DNA of 35,308 nt. Origin: Planctomycetia bacterium (GTDB lineage: Bacteria > Planctomycetota > Phycisphaerae > Phycisphaerales > SM1A02). Location of the stretch: assembly GCA_005790605.1 (NCBI GenBank), contig SXUI01000036.1:1-35308 (forward strand), read 5' to 3'. This document shows positions 15,777 to 24,248 of this stretch, piece by piece. Position 1 is the first letter of the stretch; every line of letters begins with the position of its first letter. Below the pieces are notes generated by a model. That model did no database searches, was not told the DNA's origin, and was given only the letters and a program-made list of their open reading frames with translations. A program made the position numbers and the translations under genes.

Positions 15777-16751
15777 ATGTCATATCTCTCACTCTCCTCA
15801 CTTGTTGTGATCGCCTCTTCGACTCTCGCTGTTCATGCGCAGGAGAGCCTTCCTGCGACATCGGAACCTCAGCCCGTCGAAGTCAAGACGGAAGAGCCTA
15901 GGAAAATGTCCTATGACCGATCGCTCGCAGTTGGCTACGCACACTTTTTCGACGCCTCCTTTGGTTCAGGTACGAGTGGAAGCGTGAGCGAGAACCGCAG
16001 TTACGCGAAGTATGCGATCGAAGAAGTTGGGACCGACGCGACGAAGCTCGGCATTAGTTTCAACTACTCCGGGACCTGGTACGACTTTGAAGGCGCCTCC
16101 CCTCTCGATCCCGCGCCGGGCGCTGCACCGTGGGGCGCGGTGACCTCACTCCTCATCAGTCCTTCCCTCAGCGTCAAGTGCGACGCGCACTGGAACGCAT
16201 TCGCGCGCGTGTTCGTTGGATGCAGCGGCGAGAACAGCGCGGATGTTTGGGACAGCGCGACAGCAGGCGGAGCGGTCGGTGCGAGTTACTCCTTCAACCA
16301 GGATTTCACGCTCGGTCTAGGGGTGCTTGCGACAAGTCAGATTGAAGACAACATCCTGGTGATCCCGCTGTTGATCGTTGACTGGGAGATCTACGAGGAC
16401 CTTCGAGTGACGAATGTCGCCGGACCCGCGGCATATCCAACGGGGAACGGTCTCGAACTCGCGTGGCGCGTGAATGACTCGTTCGAACTCGCATTCGGCG
16501 GGCGCTGGGAGATTGATCGCTTCCGACTTGACGATGATGCGTCGAATCCCGATGGCGTTGGGCAAGATGAGGGACTCCCGCTCTGGGTACGCGGCACTTG
16601 GAACATCAACAAGTCCATTCGCCTCGACCTCCTCGGCGGCGTGCGCGTCGGAAGCGAATTCCATCTCTACGATCGGAATGGCAACGGGCTCACATCGACC
16701 GATGTCGACGCGCAACCGTTCCTCGGCATCTTCTTCTCTACCTCGTTCTGA
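15777..16751 (+). CDS. Predicted outer-membrane beta-barrel protein
   Basis: No specific family name can be assigned. The 324-residue precursor has a signal peptide (LSLSSLVVIASSTLAVHA, cleavage probably after AHA at about residue 22). The rest alternates hydrophobic and polar residues in strand-length pieces (LAVGYAHFF, KLGISFNYSGTWYDF, SLSVKCDAHWNAFARVFVG, FTLGLGVLAT, FELAFGGRWEI, SIRLDLLGGVRVGSEF) and ends in FLGIFFSTSF, a C-terminal aromatic typical of barrels recognised by BamA. The DUF6268-type barrel is the closest match I can recall, with modest certainty. The ATG at 15777 has GGAGA seven bases upstream. It follows the MoxR gene by 18 nt and probably shares its transcript. Confidence 0.75.
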   Translation: MSYLSLSSLVVIASSTLAVHAQESLPATSEPQPVEVKTEEPRKMSYDRSLAVGYAHFFDASFGSGTSGSVSENRSYAKYAIEEVGTDATKLGISFNYSGTWYDFEGASPLDPAPGAAPWGAVTSLLISPSLSVKCDAHWNAFARVFVGCSGENSADVWDSATAGGAVGASYSFNQDFTLGLGVLATSQIEDNILVIPLLIVDWEIYEDLRVTNVAGPAAYPTGNGLELAWRVNDSFELAFGGRWEIDRFRLDDDASNPDGVGQDEGLPLWVRGTWNINKSIRLDLLGGVRVGSEFHLYDRNGNGLTSTDVDAQPFLGIFFSTSF

Positions 16752-16823
16752 GCTGAGCCTTGAGGCACTCCCTCGCGGCGCGCGAAAATGCCACGCAGGC
16801 CTAGGATCTTCTGCGCAGCAACA

Positions 16824-18428
16824 TTAGGTTCCCCACGCGGCAAGCAGCGTCGCAAGGTCTGCTGCGTCGACGACGCCATCGAGGTTGAAATCGGTTGGGC
16901 AGATTCCCGCGCATGGTCCCCAGGCGTTGAGGAGGATTGCGAGATCTGCAGCACCGACCTCGCCATCAAGATCGATGTCCTCTGACGCGCGGCCGATCGA
17001 AGCCGCACGCAACGCGTTCATCACGCCATATCCACGGATGTAGAGCGGATCAAAGGTCCCATTGGCGAGCACGTCATCCGCAGTCGTGAAGAGCGATGTG
17101 CGCATGCTGCTCACCGTGTACTCGCTGCGAGCCTGCAAGATGTTCGCGACTGCCCCCGCAAGGAGCGGTGTCGCGAAACTCGTACCACTTCCGGAGGTGA
17201 TCGCGGTTGGGTTGTTCGGATCAATCGTGTAGCAACCCACGCCTCGCGCGCAGACCTCAGGCTTCACGCGTCCATCTGCGCTCGGACCGTCGCTCGTAAA
17301 CCACGCGGTCGCTCCGTTGAGATCGACTGCTCCGCAAGAGATGACCTGGAGTGCGTCGGCAGGCGCGAGCAGGTGATTCGTCGCTGGATTGCTGTCATTC
17401 CCTTGATTTCCAGCAGCTGTGCAGCAAATCAACCCAAGCGTTGTCGCGATGTTGACTCCCTGTGAAGTGACGGCGGTCACGCCGTTGAGTTGCTCTGGCG
17501 TGTACCAATCGATGTATCCAAGCGAACTCGTCGCGATGTCCGCGCCGTTGGCTTCGATGAATTCAAGCCCAGCGACGTAGTAGTCCTCTTCGACCGGCGT
17601 CTCGCTCGTGATGTCCTCTGTCTTCGCCAGGATGTACTGCGCTTCATACGCTGCACCAATCATCTGCGTCGGCAAGTACGCCGCCATGAATCCGAGGACC
17701 GCGCTGCCATGCCAATGCTGGTTGCCAGCATCGCCCGCTTCGATGCCAGTGTTTCCATCGTTGTTGATGAAGTCCCACTCCGCAATGACGCTCAGGGGAT
17801 GCTCCGCCGAAGCGAAGCCGGCATGCGCTCGATGAAATCCCGTGTCGAGAACGCCGATGACTTGACCTGCGCCGCGAAATCCGCGCGCATGCATCTCATC
17901 TACACCGATCTGATTGAGTTGCGCGTCGCTCCACGCGCCGCTTCCCGCGACGCCTCCTTGCATGACTTCGCCTCCGTCCACAAGTTCGAGTCGTCGCGAG
18001 TGATGCACTGGGAACACCCCGCGCACGAACGGCAACTTGCAGATCGCGCGAAGTTCGCTCGGCGATGCGTGCACGCTCGCGAGATTCAACCAGCGGCTCA
18101 CGGCTCGGAGGGACGCGCCAGTCGCGGTGAGGCGATCGACGCGCGCAGGCGCAATCGGAAGATCCGCTGAAGTGATGAGTTCGCGCATCGTCCCGCGCGC
18201 AGCCCGGCGATCGAGGGCGCGTTGCGTGAGCGGCGTATCCGAGAGACGGAGCGCGCGCTTGGGAAGTTCCTTCGGCGCAAGCATGACCCACCACGCCTCA
18301 CGCTCTGGTGCGCTCGGGCCGTCCGCCGCGGACGCGCTCGAGCCGATTTCGATGGCGACGACAGCGGCAAGAATTGCCCCAAAGGTGAAACGACAACGCG
18401 TGGTGAGTGATGCGTGAGTCTTGTTCAT
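16824..18428 (-). CDS. Secreted S8 (subtilisin-like) peptidase with dockerin-like tail
   Basis: This is a secreted serine protease of 534 residues. A signal peptide covers about 1-35 (cleavage near SASAA). A prodomain-like region with an inhibitor-type pattern extends to about 150. Catalytic residues are D195 (VIGVLDTGF), H240 (QHWHGSAVLGF) and S417 (GSGTSFATPLLAGA), with the oxyanion Asn in AAGNQGN (N341). The last ~50 residues carry two dockerin-like calcium loops, DIDLDGEVGAADLAILLNAWG and a second FNLDGVVDAADLATLLAAWG, joined by a short CxxxxC segment. Such tails are very common on secreted proteins of Phycisphaerae, where their binding partner is not settled. The ATG at 18428 is preceded by AAGG; a longer start at 18482 is open but gives a poorer signal peptide. 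Confidence 0.9.
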   Translation of the reverse strand: MNKTHASLTTRCRFTFGAILAAVVAIEIGSSASAADGPSAPEREAWWVMLAPKELPKRALRLSDTPLTQRALDRRAARGTMRELITSADLPIAPARVDRLTATGASLRAVSRWLNLASVHASPSELRAICKLPFVRGVFPVHHSRRLELVDGGEVMQGGVAGSGAWSDAQLNQIGVDEMHARGFRGAGQVIGVLDTGFHRAHAGFASAEHPLSVIAEWDFINNDGNTGIEAGDAGNQHWHGSAVLGFMAAYLPTQMIGAAYEAQYILAKTEDITSETPVEEDYYVAGLEFIEANGADIATSSLGYIDWYTPEQLNGVTAVTSQGVNIATTLGLICCTAAGNQGNDSNPATNHLLAPADALQVISCGAVDLNGATAWFTSDGPSADGRVKPEVCARGVGCYTIDPNNPTAITSGSGTSFATPLLAGAVANILQARSEYTVSSMRTSLFTTADDVLANGTFDPLYIRGYGVMNALRAASIGRASEDIDLDGEVGAADLAILLNAWGPCAGICPTDFNLDGVVDAADLATLLAAWGT

Positions 18429-18555
18429 AAGCAATCGCCTTGCAAGGCAGAGTGTGCCGGATAGAAACGCGGTTGCAACCACGAATCATTCACTTTCTGC
18501 AAACCACCGCCGCAGCGTCGCGCGCGCCTTCTAACCGTGGTACACCATCGCTTCG

Positions 18556-19404
18556 ATGCAATCCGAAGTGAGTCAAAGAGAGCCCACAACAAGTCTTCCG
18601 TCGACCCCGCGACCTGTGGCCGTTGTTACGGGCGCATCGAGTGGTCTGGGTCGCGATTTCGCGATCGCGTTAGCCGAACGCGGATACGACCTCGTTGTCA
18701 TCGCGAGGCGAGAGGATCGGCTGATTGCCCTCAAAAAAGAAGTTGCGAGCCGGTTCGCGGCTCGCGCGATGGTGATCGCAATGGACCTCGCGGTCCCGAC
18801 TGCTCCGCGCGAGATTCACTCCATTGTTGAGGGTTCAGGACTTGAAGTCAGCTTCTTGGTGAACAACGCGGGCTACGGGCTTCGCGGGAGGTTCCTTGAT
18901 GTCCCATGGTCGACACACGCGGACTTCTTGCAAGTCATGGTCAACTCATGGCTGCACCTCACGCACCTCTTTCTCCCCGCGATGCGCACGCGCGGGCATG
19001 GTCGATTACTTCATGTGTCGAGCCTTGCGTCTCTGACTCCTGAACCACCAGGAAGCTTGTACTCACCAGCCAAGTACATGATGACGAGCGCAAGCCGCGC
19101 GCTGCGATTGAACCTCCTCAAGACTGGCGTGCATTGCACTGCGCTCTGCCCTGGTTTCACGCATACTGAGTTCCACGATGCGCTCGGATGCCGCGACCAG
19201 ATGAATAAACTTCCAGCGTACATGTGGATGGAATCGCGCACGGTCGTGGAAGCAGGCCTCCGCGGCGTCGAGGAGAATCGAGCGCTCGTAATCCCAGGCG
19301 CGTTCAACAAGTTCGCCGCGAGTATGTGCAAACTGCTCCCCTACGCCGTGACGAGCAAGTTCATTCCTGACGCGGTGCTTCGAGAACACGACGCGACGCG
19401 GTAA
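18556..19404 (+). CDS. Short-chain dehydrogenase/reductase (SDR)
   Basis: This is an NAD(P)-dependent oxidoreductase of the classical SDR type, 282 residues. The cofactor loop TGASSGLG is at about 30, NNAGYG at about 100, the catalytic Ser in HVSSLAS, and YSPAKYMM supplies the catalytic Tyr and Lys. The basic pair in VVIARRED after strand two favours NADP(H). About 22 N-terminal residues before the fold look disordered. Substrate unknown; the C-terminal part with CPGFTHTEFHDA resembles DltE/YqjQ-like SDRs. The aroDE gene follows after 17 nt and may be cotranscribed. The start is at the first ATG; TACACC at 18541 is nine bases upstream, and there is no Shine-Dalgarno. Confidence 0.88.
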   Translation: MQSEVSQREPTTSLPSTPRPVAVVTGASSGLGRDFAIALAERGYDLVVIARREDRLIALKKEVASRFAARAMVIAMDLAVPTAPREIHSIVEGSGLEVSFLVNNAGYGLRGRFLDVPWSTHADFLQVMVNSWLHLTHLFLPAMRTRGHGRLLHVSSLASLTPEPPGSLYSPAKYMMTSASRALRLNLLKTGVHCTALCPGFTHTEFHDALGCRDQMNKLPAYMWMESRTVVEAGLRGVEENRALVIPGAFNKFAASMCKLLPYAVTSKFIPDAVLREHDATR

Positions 19405-19421
19405 GTTCGCAGCTCACACCA

Positions 19422-20981
19422 ATGACTTTGCTCTGCGTCCCGATTCCTGTGCATGCCATCGACGAGATCCCGTCGCTCCTTGCGCGCGCAGCGCGAGTTG
19501 CGGAGCACGGCGCAGAGATCATTGAGTGGAGGATTGACCCGCTCGTCGCGCAATCGTTCGACACGCAAGACGCGTATGAGTCCGCACTCGATGCACTTGC
19601 GCGGTTGATTCGTGACTGCGTCCTGCCATCGATCGCGACTGCGCGCACGACTGCGGAGGGTGGCCAGTGTGCGATGCGCGCAGACGAGCTCTTCGAGGTG
19701 CTCGGCGACATCGCCTCCCTGCAGTTCCCACCTCGATTTGTCGATGTAGAGTTTGCGATGGTCGAAAAACTCGGTCGCACCCCGCAAGTCCGCGCAGGAG
19801 GCGCGTCGCTTCTTTTCAGTGCGCATGACATGCAGGGCCCGCCATCATCACTCGCGCGCATCTATCAGCGGATGGCACAAGACGATCGGTGTGCGGTAGC
19901 GAAGATTGCCTACCGAGCTCGCAGTGTTCGCGATTGCCACGACGCGTTCGAACTCCTCGCGCTTCGCGCGAAACCCTCGATTCTTCTGTGCATGGGAGAA
20001 GAGGGACTCGCCACGCGAGTGCTCGCGAAGAAATTCAACGCGTTCCTCACCTTCGCGTCCGAGGGCGATGGACTCGAAAGCGCACCCGGACAACCAACGA
20101 TTGACAGCCTGATGCGGCAGTATCGATGGCGCGAGATTTCCCCGTCGACAGCGGTGTATGGAGTGATCGGCTTTCCAATCGCACACTCGCAATCGCCTGC
20201 GTTTCATAATGCGCGCTTCGCCGAAGCGAATCGGAACGCGGTGTACCTCACGCTTCCGGTACGCCCCGAGTGGGAGAGTTTCAAAGCGACGCTTTCGATG
20301 TTGCTCGATGACCCACGACTCTCCTTCCGCGGCGCGAGCGTCACCATCCCGCACAAAGAACACCTTCTGCGATTCGTTGAGGAGTGCGGTGGGATCGTGG
20401 ACGAAGCGAGCGCTCGGGTCGGCGCCGCCAACACGCTTGTGGTTCGCGGTGATCGCACGCTTTTTGCGACAAATACAGACCTCCCTGCGGCCTGCAGCGT
20501 GCTCGCCGAGGCTTTCGCGTCTCCCTTGCGAGGGAAGCGCATCGCTGTGTTCGGCGCGGGTGGCGTCGCTCGCGCTATTGCTGGCGGGTTGGCGAGCCAA
20601 GGAGCGTTTGTTGCGATCGTCAATCGCACGCATGAGAAAGCGGTGCACCTTGCGCAAGAGCTTTCCCATGGTGGCGCGTCGGTCGTCAGCGCGATGGATG
20701 AATCTGCATTCGCGTGCCACTCCCCGCAGTGCGAACGCTTCGACTGCTTTGTGAACGCAACGCCCGTTGGCATGGCGGGAGGTCCGGATCCAGATGGATT
20801 CATTCTCCCCGATGCAGTTCACCTCGATGCGGAGACTGTTGTGTTCGACACGGTGTACACGCCGAAGGACACTCCCCTGCTCAAACTCGCCCGCGCTCGT
20901 GGCGCACGGACCGTCGACGGGCAATCCATGTTTCTCAGACAGGCCGCGTTGCAATCTGAGCTTTGGTTGCAGGCGGACTGA
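19422..20981 (+). CDS. aroDE: Bifunctional 3-dehydroquinate dehydratase / shikimate dehydrogenase (AroDE)
   Basis: Fusion of two consecutive shikimate-pathway steps, 519 residues. Residues 1-235 are a type I (class I aldolase-like) dehydroquinase: E35WR, SIATARTTAEGG, H135 in SAHDM and the Schiff-base K161 in VAKIAY. Residues 243-519 are shikimate dehydrogenase: GFPIAHSQSPAFHN, VTIPHK (K312), GAANTL, NTDLPA (D353), the nucleotide loop FGAGGVARA, NRT, NATPVGM and GQSMFLRQA. All catalytic residues are present, so both reactions should proceed: 3-dehydroquinate to 3-dehydroshikimate to shikimate. Such fusions are known in plants, Chlamydia and planctomycetes. Downstream are an unknown gene and an aromatic amino acid hydroxylase, which gives the region a theme of aromatic metabolism. 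Confidence 0.95.
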   Translation: MTLLCVPIPVHAIDEIPSLLARAARVAEHGAEIIEWRIDPLVAQSFDTQDAYESALDALARLIRDCVLPSIATARTTAEGGQCAMRADELFEVLGDIASLQFPPRFVDVEFAMVEKLGRTPQVRAGGASLLFSAHDMQGPPSSLARIYQRMAQDDRCAVAKIAYRARSVRDCHDAFELLALRAKPSILLCMGEEGLATRVLAKKFNAFLTFASEGDGLESAPGQPTIDSLMRQYRWREISPSTAVYGVIGFPIAHSQSPAFHNARFAEANRNAVYLTLPVRPEWESFKATLSMLLDDPRLSFRGASVTIPHKEHLLRFVEECGGIVDEASARVGAANTLVVRGDRTLFATNTDLPAACSVLAEAFASPLRGKRIAVFGAGGVARAIAGGLASQGAFVAIVNRTHEKAVHLAQELSHGGASVVSAMDESAFACHSPQCERFDCFVNATPVGMAGGPDPDGFILPDAVHLDAETVVFDTVYTPKDTPLLKLARARGARTVDGQSMFLRQAALQSELWLQAD

Positions 20982-21029
20982 ACGAACAGCGCACGCGCGA
21001 ACTGCGTGGCGGTCGGCACGGCGACGACC

Positions 21030-21035
21030 TAAACT
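21030..21035 (+). promoter_or_regulatory. -10-like box before the 207-residue gene
   Basis: TAAACT (21030-21035) is followed by six bases and the GTG start at 21042; no Shine-Dalgarno is present. A start seven bases downstream would fall exactly on the GTG. Confidence 0.45.
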
Positions 21036-21041
21036 AGTCGC

Positions 21042-21665
21042 GTGCAACAAGAGCCTAGTGTTGATGACGCAATCGCGTTCTTGCGTTCAAACCTCTGCGG
21101 AACGCTTCGGTTCGAGAGCGATTTCGTTCCGATCAAGATCGTCATTGATCAAGATGGGTGCCTTATCGCGTCGGTCATGGCGGCGATGCTGCAGTCCTTT
21201 GACACCACGCTGTACCTGCCCGACGAGAATGTGTGTGGCTTGCACCTTGAAGTCTCACTCGAAGAGTTTCAACCCAAGGGCGAAGATGCGCTGCGCTGCG
21301 ATCGCTGGCAGATCTATCACGGCGAGCCGCCTGATGTTCGTTGGGCGCGCATGAGTATCGATGCCGCGCGATTTGACTCGTTGTTCATCGACGGCGAAGC
21401 GATGATGCGACCGAATCCTCTCGCGGCGTGCTCCAATCATGTGGTGCGCGCCGTCAACGCGAATCGCCCAGCGCTCCGCCGTTTCTGCGCTGAACGCGCG
21501 GGGCTTGAGATTGAGGAGCCGATTCTGGTTGGCGTTGATCCCTTTGGTTTCGATGTTCGGAGAGCGTTCGACATCGTTCGTGTCGAGAGCGAAGATTTAC
21601 TCGAGAACGAGCAGGATCTTTGCGAGGAACTTCGGCGCCACGGATTCTCCCTTGAAGGAAGGTAA
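21042..21665 (+). CDS. Conserved-looking hypothetical protein, possibly split-barrel/DUF2470-like
   Basis: Not firmly recognised. The 207-residue cytoplasmic protein has an N-terminal strand-rich part (TLRFESDFVPIKIVIDQDG, then SFDTTLYLPDE) that could be a flavin-reductase-like split barrel. Its C-terminal part begins with NHVVRAVNANRP and contains ILVGVDPFGFDVRRAFDIVRV, which resembles the DUF2470 module (a D-x-x-G-F/M-D-L/V-R loop followed by an RxxF strand) found in haem utilisation proteins of the HugZ type. The resemblance is by eye and weak. The gene lies between aroDE (60 nt) and the aromatic amino acid hydroxylase (11 nt), so cotranscription with the latter is likely. GTG start at 21042; no Shine-Dalgarno. 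Confidence 0.6.
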   Translation: MQQEPSVDDAIAFLRSNLCGTLRFESDFVPIKIVIDQDGCLIASVMAAMLQSFDTTLYLPDENVCGLHLEVSLEEFQPKGEDALRCDRWQIYHGEPPDVRWARMSIDAARFDSLFIDGEAMMRPNPLAACSNHVVRAVNANRPALRRFCAERAGLEIEEPILVGVDPFGFDVRRAFDIVRVESEDLLENEQDLCEELRRHGFSLEGR

Positions 21666-21668
21666 ACT
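21663..21668 (+). promoter_or_regulatory. Possible -10-like box before the hydroxylase gene
   Basis: TAAACT (21663-21668) lies eight bases before the ATG at 21677. Its first three bases are also the stop codon of the preceding gene, so the match is less telling than at other sites. AAGGAAGG just upstream is too far from the ATG to be a normal Shine-Dalgarno. Confidence 0.3.
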
Positions 21669-21676
21669 CATCCCCT

Positions 21677-22561
21677 ATGGCGACCACTGAACGCGATCAA
21701 AAGTATGCCGGCAGCCTCAACAGCGCGATGATTGACGGCCCTGAAGGCCGTGCTGCGCAGGAGTGCGCAAATCGCTTTGGCGAGCCGGGCTACACCGATA
21801 TCACGAAGGTGTACATCGCACAGCGCTACGAGGGCTACACCGAGGAGAATCAAGAGAGCTGGCGCACGCTCTACGACAAGCAGATGGCGTACCTCACAAC
21901 ACACGCATCGAGTGTGTATCTGAGTGGCGCCCGCTCGATCAACCTCGTGCGCGACTACATCCCCTACCTTGAAGGTCCCAAGAGCGTCAATCACTTCTTG
22001 CAAACGCTCACGGGTTGGCAGAGTCGCGCGGTGCCTGGGTACCTACCCGCGAAAGCGTTCTTCGCATGCCTCGCTCGTCGAGAGTTCCCGACGACTGTCG
22101 TGATTCGCCCGAAGGAATCACTCCACTATCTACCTGAACCCGACATCTTCCACGACATCTTCGGGCATGTGCCACTGCATGCTGATCCTGTATTCGCAGA
22201 CTTCCTTCAAACCTACGGCAAAGCCGCGCTTCTCACGAACGATCCATATCACACTGAACGACTCGCCCGCCTATTCTGGTTCACCGTTGAGTTTGGGCTC
22301 ATTCGTGAAGGCGGAGAAGTCAAACTGTATGGATCAGGGCTGATCTCAAGCCCAGGAGAATCGGTCCATGCTCTCACGAGCACCGAAGTCGACCGCCGAC
22401 CATTCGATCTTGACACCGTCTGTAACACGAGCTTTGAGATCGATCACTATCAACCGATTCTCTATGTCCTCGAAAGCTTCGCGCAACTGCGAGATGCCAT
22501 GAACAGTTACGCGAAGCGGCTCATTGACGAGGCGCAACGCTCGCCCGCTGCTGTGCATTAG
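21677..22561 (+). CDS. phhA: Aromatic amino acid hydroxylase (phenylalanine 4-monooxygenase type)
   Basis: This is an iron- and pterin-dependent enzyme that hydroxylates phenylalanine to tyrosine. The 294-residue length matches bacterial monodomain enzymes without a regulatory ACT domain. Iron ligands are H159 and H164 in PDIFHDIFGHVP, and E205 in FWFTVEFGLI. The pterin/substrate region has AVPGYLPAKAFFACLARREFP, and GSGLISSPGES is the conserved loop of the C-terminal half. It is 11 nt downstream of the 207-residue gene. A pterin-4a-carbinolamine dehydratase (PhhB) is not in the window. Phe hydroxylase is chosen over Tyr or Trp hydroxylase because the bacterial forms are nearly all of this type. 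Confidence 0.92.
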   Translation: MATTERDQKYAGSLNSAMIDGPEGRAAQECANRFGEPGYTDITKVYIAQRYEGYTEENQESWRTLYDKQMAYLTTHASSVYLSGARSINLVRDYIPYLEGPKSVNHFLQTLTGWQSRAVPGYLPAKAFFACLARREFPTTVVIRPKESLHYLPEPDIFHDIFGHVPLHADPVFADFLQTYGKAALLTNDPYHTERLARLFWFTVEFGLIREGGEVKLYGSGLISSPGESVHALTSTEVDRRPFDLDTVCNTSFEIDHYQPILYVLESFAQLRDAMNSYAKRLIDEAQRSPAAVH

Positions 22562-22620
22562 CAGCGCGTACCTGAGCGCGCTTGTCGCACCGAACATCCG
22601 CGCATTCGCGTATATTCCGC

Positions 22621-24243
22621 ATGCAGATGCGGAGCGTATTCATTGCATTTTCGTCGGCGCCGATGCAGCGACTCCCGCTTCTCTGCGCCTCGTCGCTCAT
22701 TCTCGGGATCTCTGGATGCTCGGTGGGCCCGCAGGTCGTTCCCCTCGCATCGCAAGACGGTGGCGTCGCGCCTGCCGCGACCTTTACGCCGCCAGAAATG
22801 ACGACAGAAGAAATCGCCGCGGACGCGACCGCGCGGGACGCGACAATCGCTACCAACGCGGCTGAAGTCGACCTCTGGTGGACGCAGTTCAAAGATCCAG
22901 CGCTCGACGCATTGATCGTCAAAGCTGATCTGCTGAACGCGGACATCGCTCAAGCGCTGTCGCGCATTCGGATGAAGCAAGCGAGCCTCGGGGTCAGTGA
23001 AGCGGAACTCTGGCCAACACTCACAAGCGGCGCTGGCTACGCCCGCGTGCAACAGAACTTCTCGCAACTCGGCGCATTGGGAGTCGATCTCGAACCGTAC
23101 GACTCGTGGAGCTACGGACTAAGCGTTCCCTCTTGGGAGATCGACCTCTGGGGTCGAATCGCGAAGACGATCGCGGCTTCGACATCTGACCTCGAGGCAA
23201 GTGTGGATGACCTTCGTGGGGCGATGGTTTCGGTCCGAGCGCAAGTCGCGACGAGCTACATCCAAGTTCGGACGCTTCAAGCGCGGCTCGATGCGCTGAA
23301 CGCAGCGATTGCAAATCTCACGCAGTCACTCGCGCTCACACAGCAGAAGTACACCGCTGGGACGACGACGATGTTGTCGGTGAGTCAGGCGCAGACGAAT
23401 CTTGATCTCAAGAGCGCCCAAGTTCCGTCGCTCCGAGATTCGCTTGCAAAGACGATTGGTCAACTCGCCATTCTCTGCGGAACGAATGTCACCGAAGTCA
23501 CCGCGATTCTCGGCAGTGCCACGCCGATTCCCATCGGACCTGCGCACGTGAGTGTCGGTATCCCGGCGTCGCTTCTGCAGCGCCGGCCAGACTTGCGATC
23601 AGCAGAGATGGATTACGAAGCGGCCGTTGCGCAAATCGGCGCGGCGGAGGCGCTGAACTATCCGGCGCTGAGTTTGGCGGGAAGCTTCAGCATCTCGGCG
23701 ACGGAATTCTCCGGTCTCGGAGATATCTCGAACCGCGCCTACTCGTTTGGTCCGTCTCTTTCGCTCCCAATCTTCACAGGTTGGCAAATCTCTGCGGAGA
23801 TCGTGGGAGCAAAAGCACAAGCTGAACTCGCGTTCAATGCATGGCGCGGCACACTCGTTCGAGCCGTGAGCGAAGTTGACACATCAATTGCGACGGTCGC
23901 GTTCGCACGCGACGCCGATGCGCGATACACGCGGGCCGTCACAAGCGCGACCGAGACGACACAACTTGCGACGATGCAATACACAGCGGGGACGACGACA
24001 CTCGAGAACCTCCTCGATGTGCAGAACAATCTCTTGAGCGCGCAGGATTCGCAGGCGCAAGCCCGCGGCCTCGTCGCGCAAGCGATTGTCGAACTCTATA
24101 AATCGCTCGGAGGAGGTTGGAGCGATGTCGTACCAACCAAGGACAACACGAAAGAAGATGCATCGAGCGCGATCGCATCTTCGCCAGCACACGCTGCGTC
24201 CCTAAGCCCACTCGCGAAAGCCGCTTCGGAGACGAAGGAATGA
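22621..24243 (+). CDS. RND efflux outer-membrane lipoprotein (OprM/NodT type)
   Basis: This is the outer-membrane channel of the tripartite pump encoded with the next two genes. The 540-residue precursor has a lipoprotein signal peptide ending in the lipobox ILGISGC (Cys at about residue 33). The mature part has the duplicated TolC-like layout: WWTQFKDPALDALIVKA, a helical hairpin with VRAQVATSYIQVRTLQARL, the LLQRRPDLRSAEMDYEAA landmark, YPALSLAGSFS, LSLPIFTGW, then the second repeat with YTAGTTTLENLLDVQNNLL. TolC-family proteins form a trimeric barrel and periplasmic tunnel. The ATG at 22621 follows TATATT by four bases; an ATG at 22663 would give a shorter signal peptide and is an alternative. 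The stop overlaps the region before the adaptor start. Confidence 0.92.
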   Translation: MQMRSVFIAFSSAPMQRLPLLCASSLILGISGCSVGPQVVPLASQDGGVAPAATFTPPEMTTEEIAADATARDATIATNAAEVDLWWTQFKDPALDALIVKADLLNADIAQALSRIRMKQASLGVSEAELWPTLTSGAGYARVQQNFSQLGALGVDLEPYDSWSYGLSVPSWEIDLWGRIAKTIAASTSDLEASVDDLRGAMVSVRAQVATSYIQVRTLQARLDALNAAIANLTQSLALTQQKYTAGTTTMLSVSQAQTNLDLKSAQVPSLRDSLAKTIGQLAILCGTNVTEVTAILGSATPIPIGPAHVSVGIPASLLQRRPDLRSAEMDYEAAVAQIGAAEALNYPALSLAGSFSISATEFSGLGDISNRAYSFGPSLSLPIFTGWQISAEIVGAKAQAELAFNAWRGTLVRAVSEVDTSIATVAFARDADARYTRAVTSATETTQLATMQYTAGTTTLENLLDVQNNLLSAQDSQAQARGLVAQAIVELYKSLGGGWSDVVPTKDNTKEDASSAIASSPAHAASLSPLAKAASETKE

Positions 24244-24248
24244 CGATC

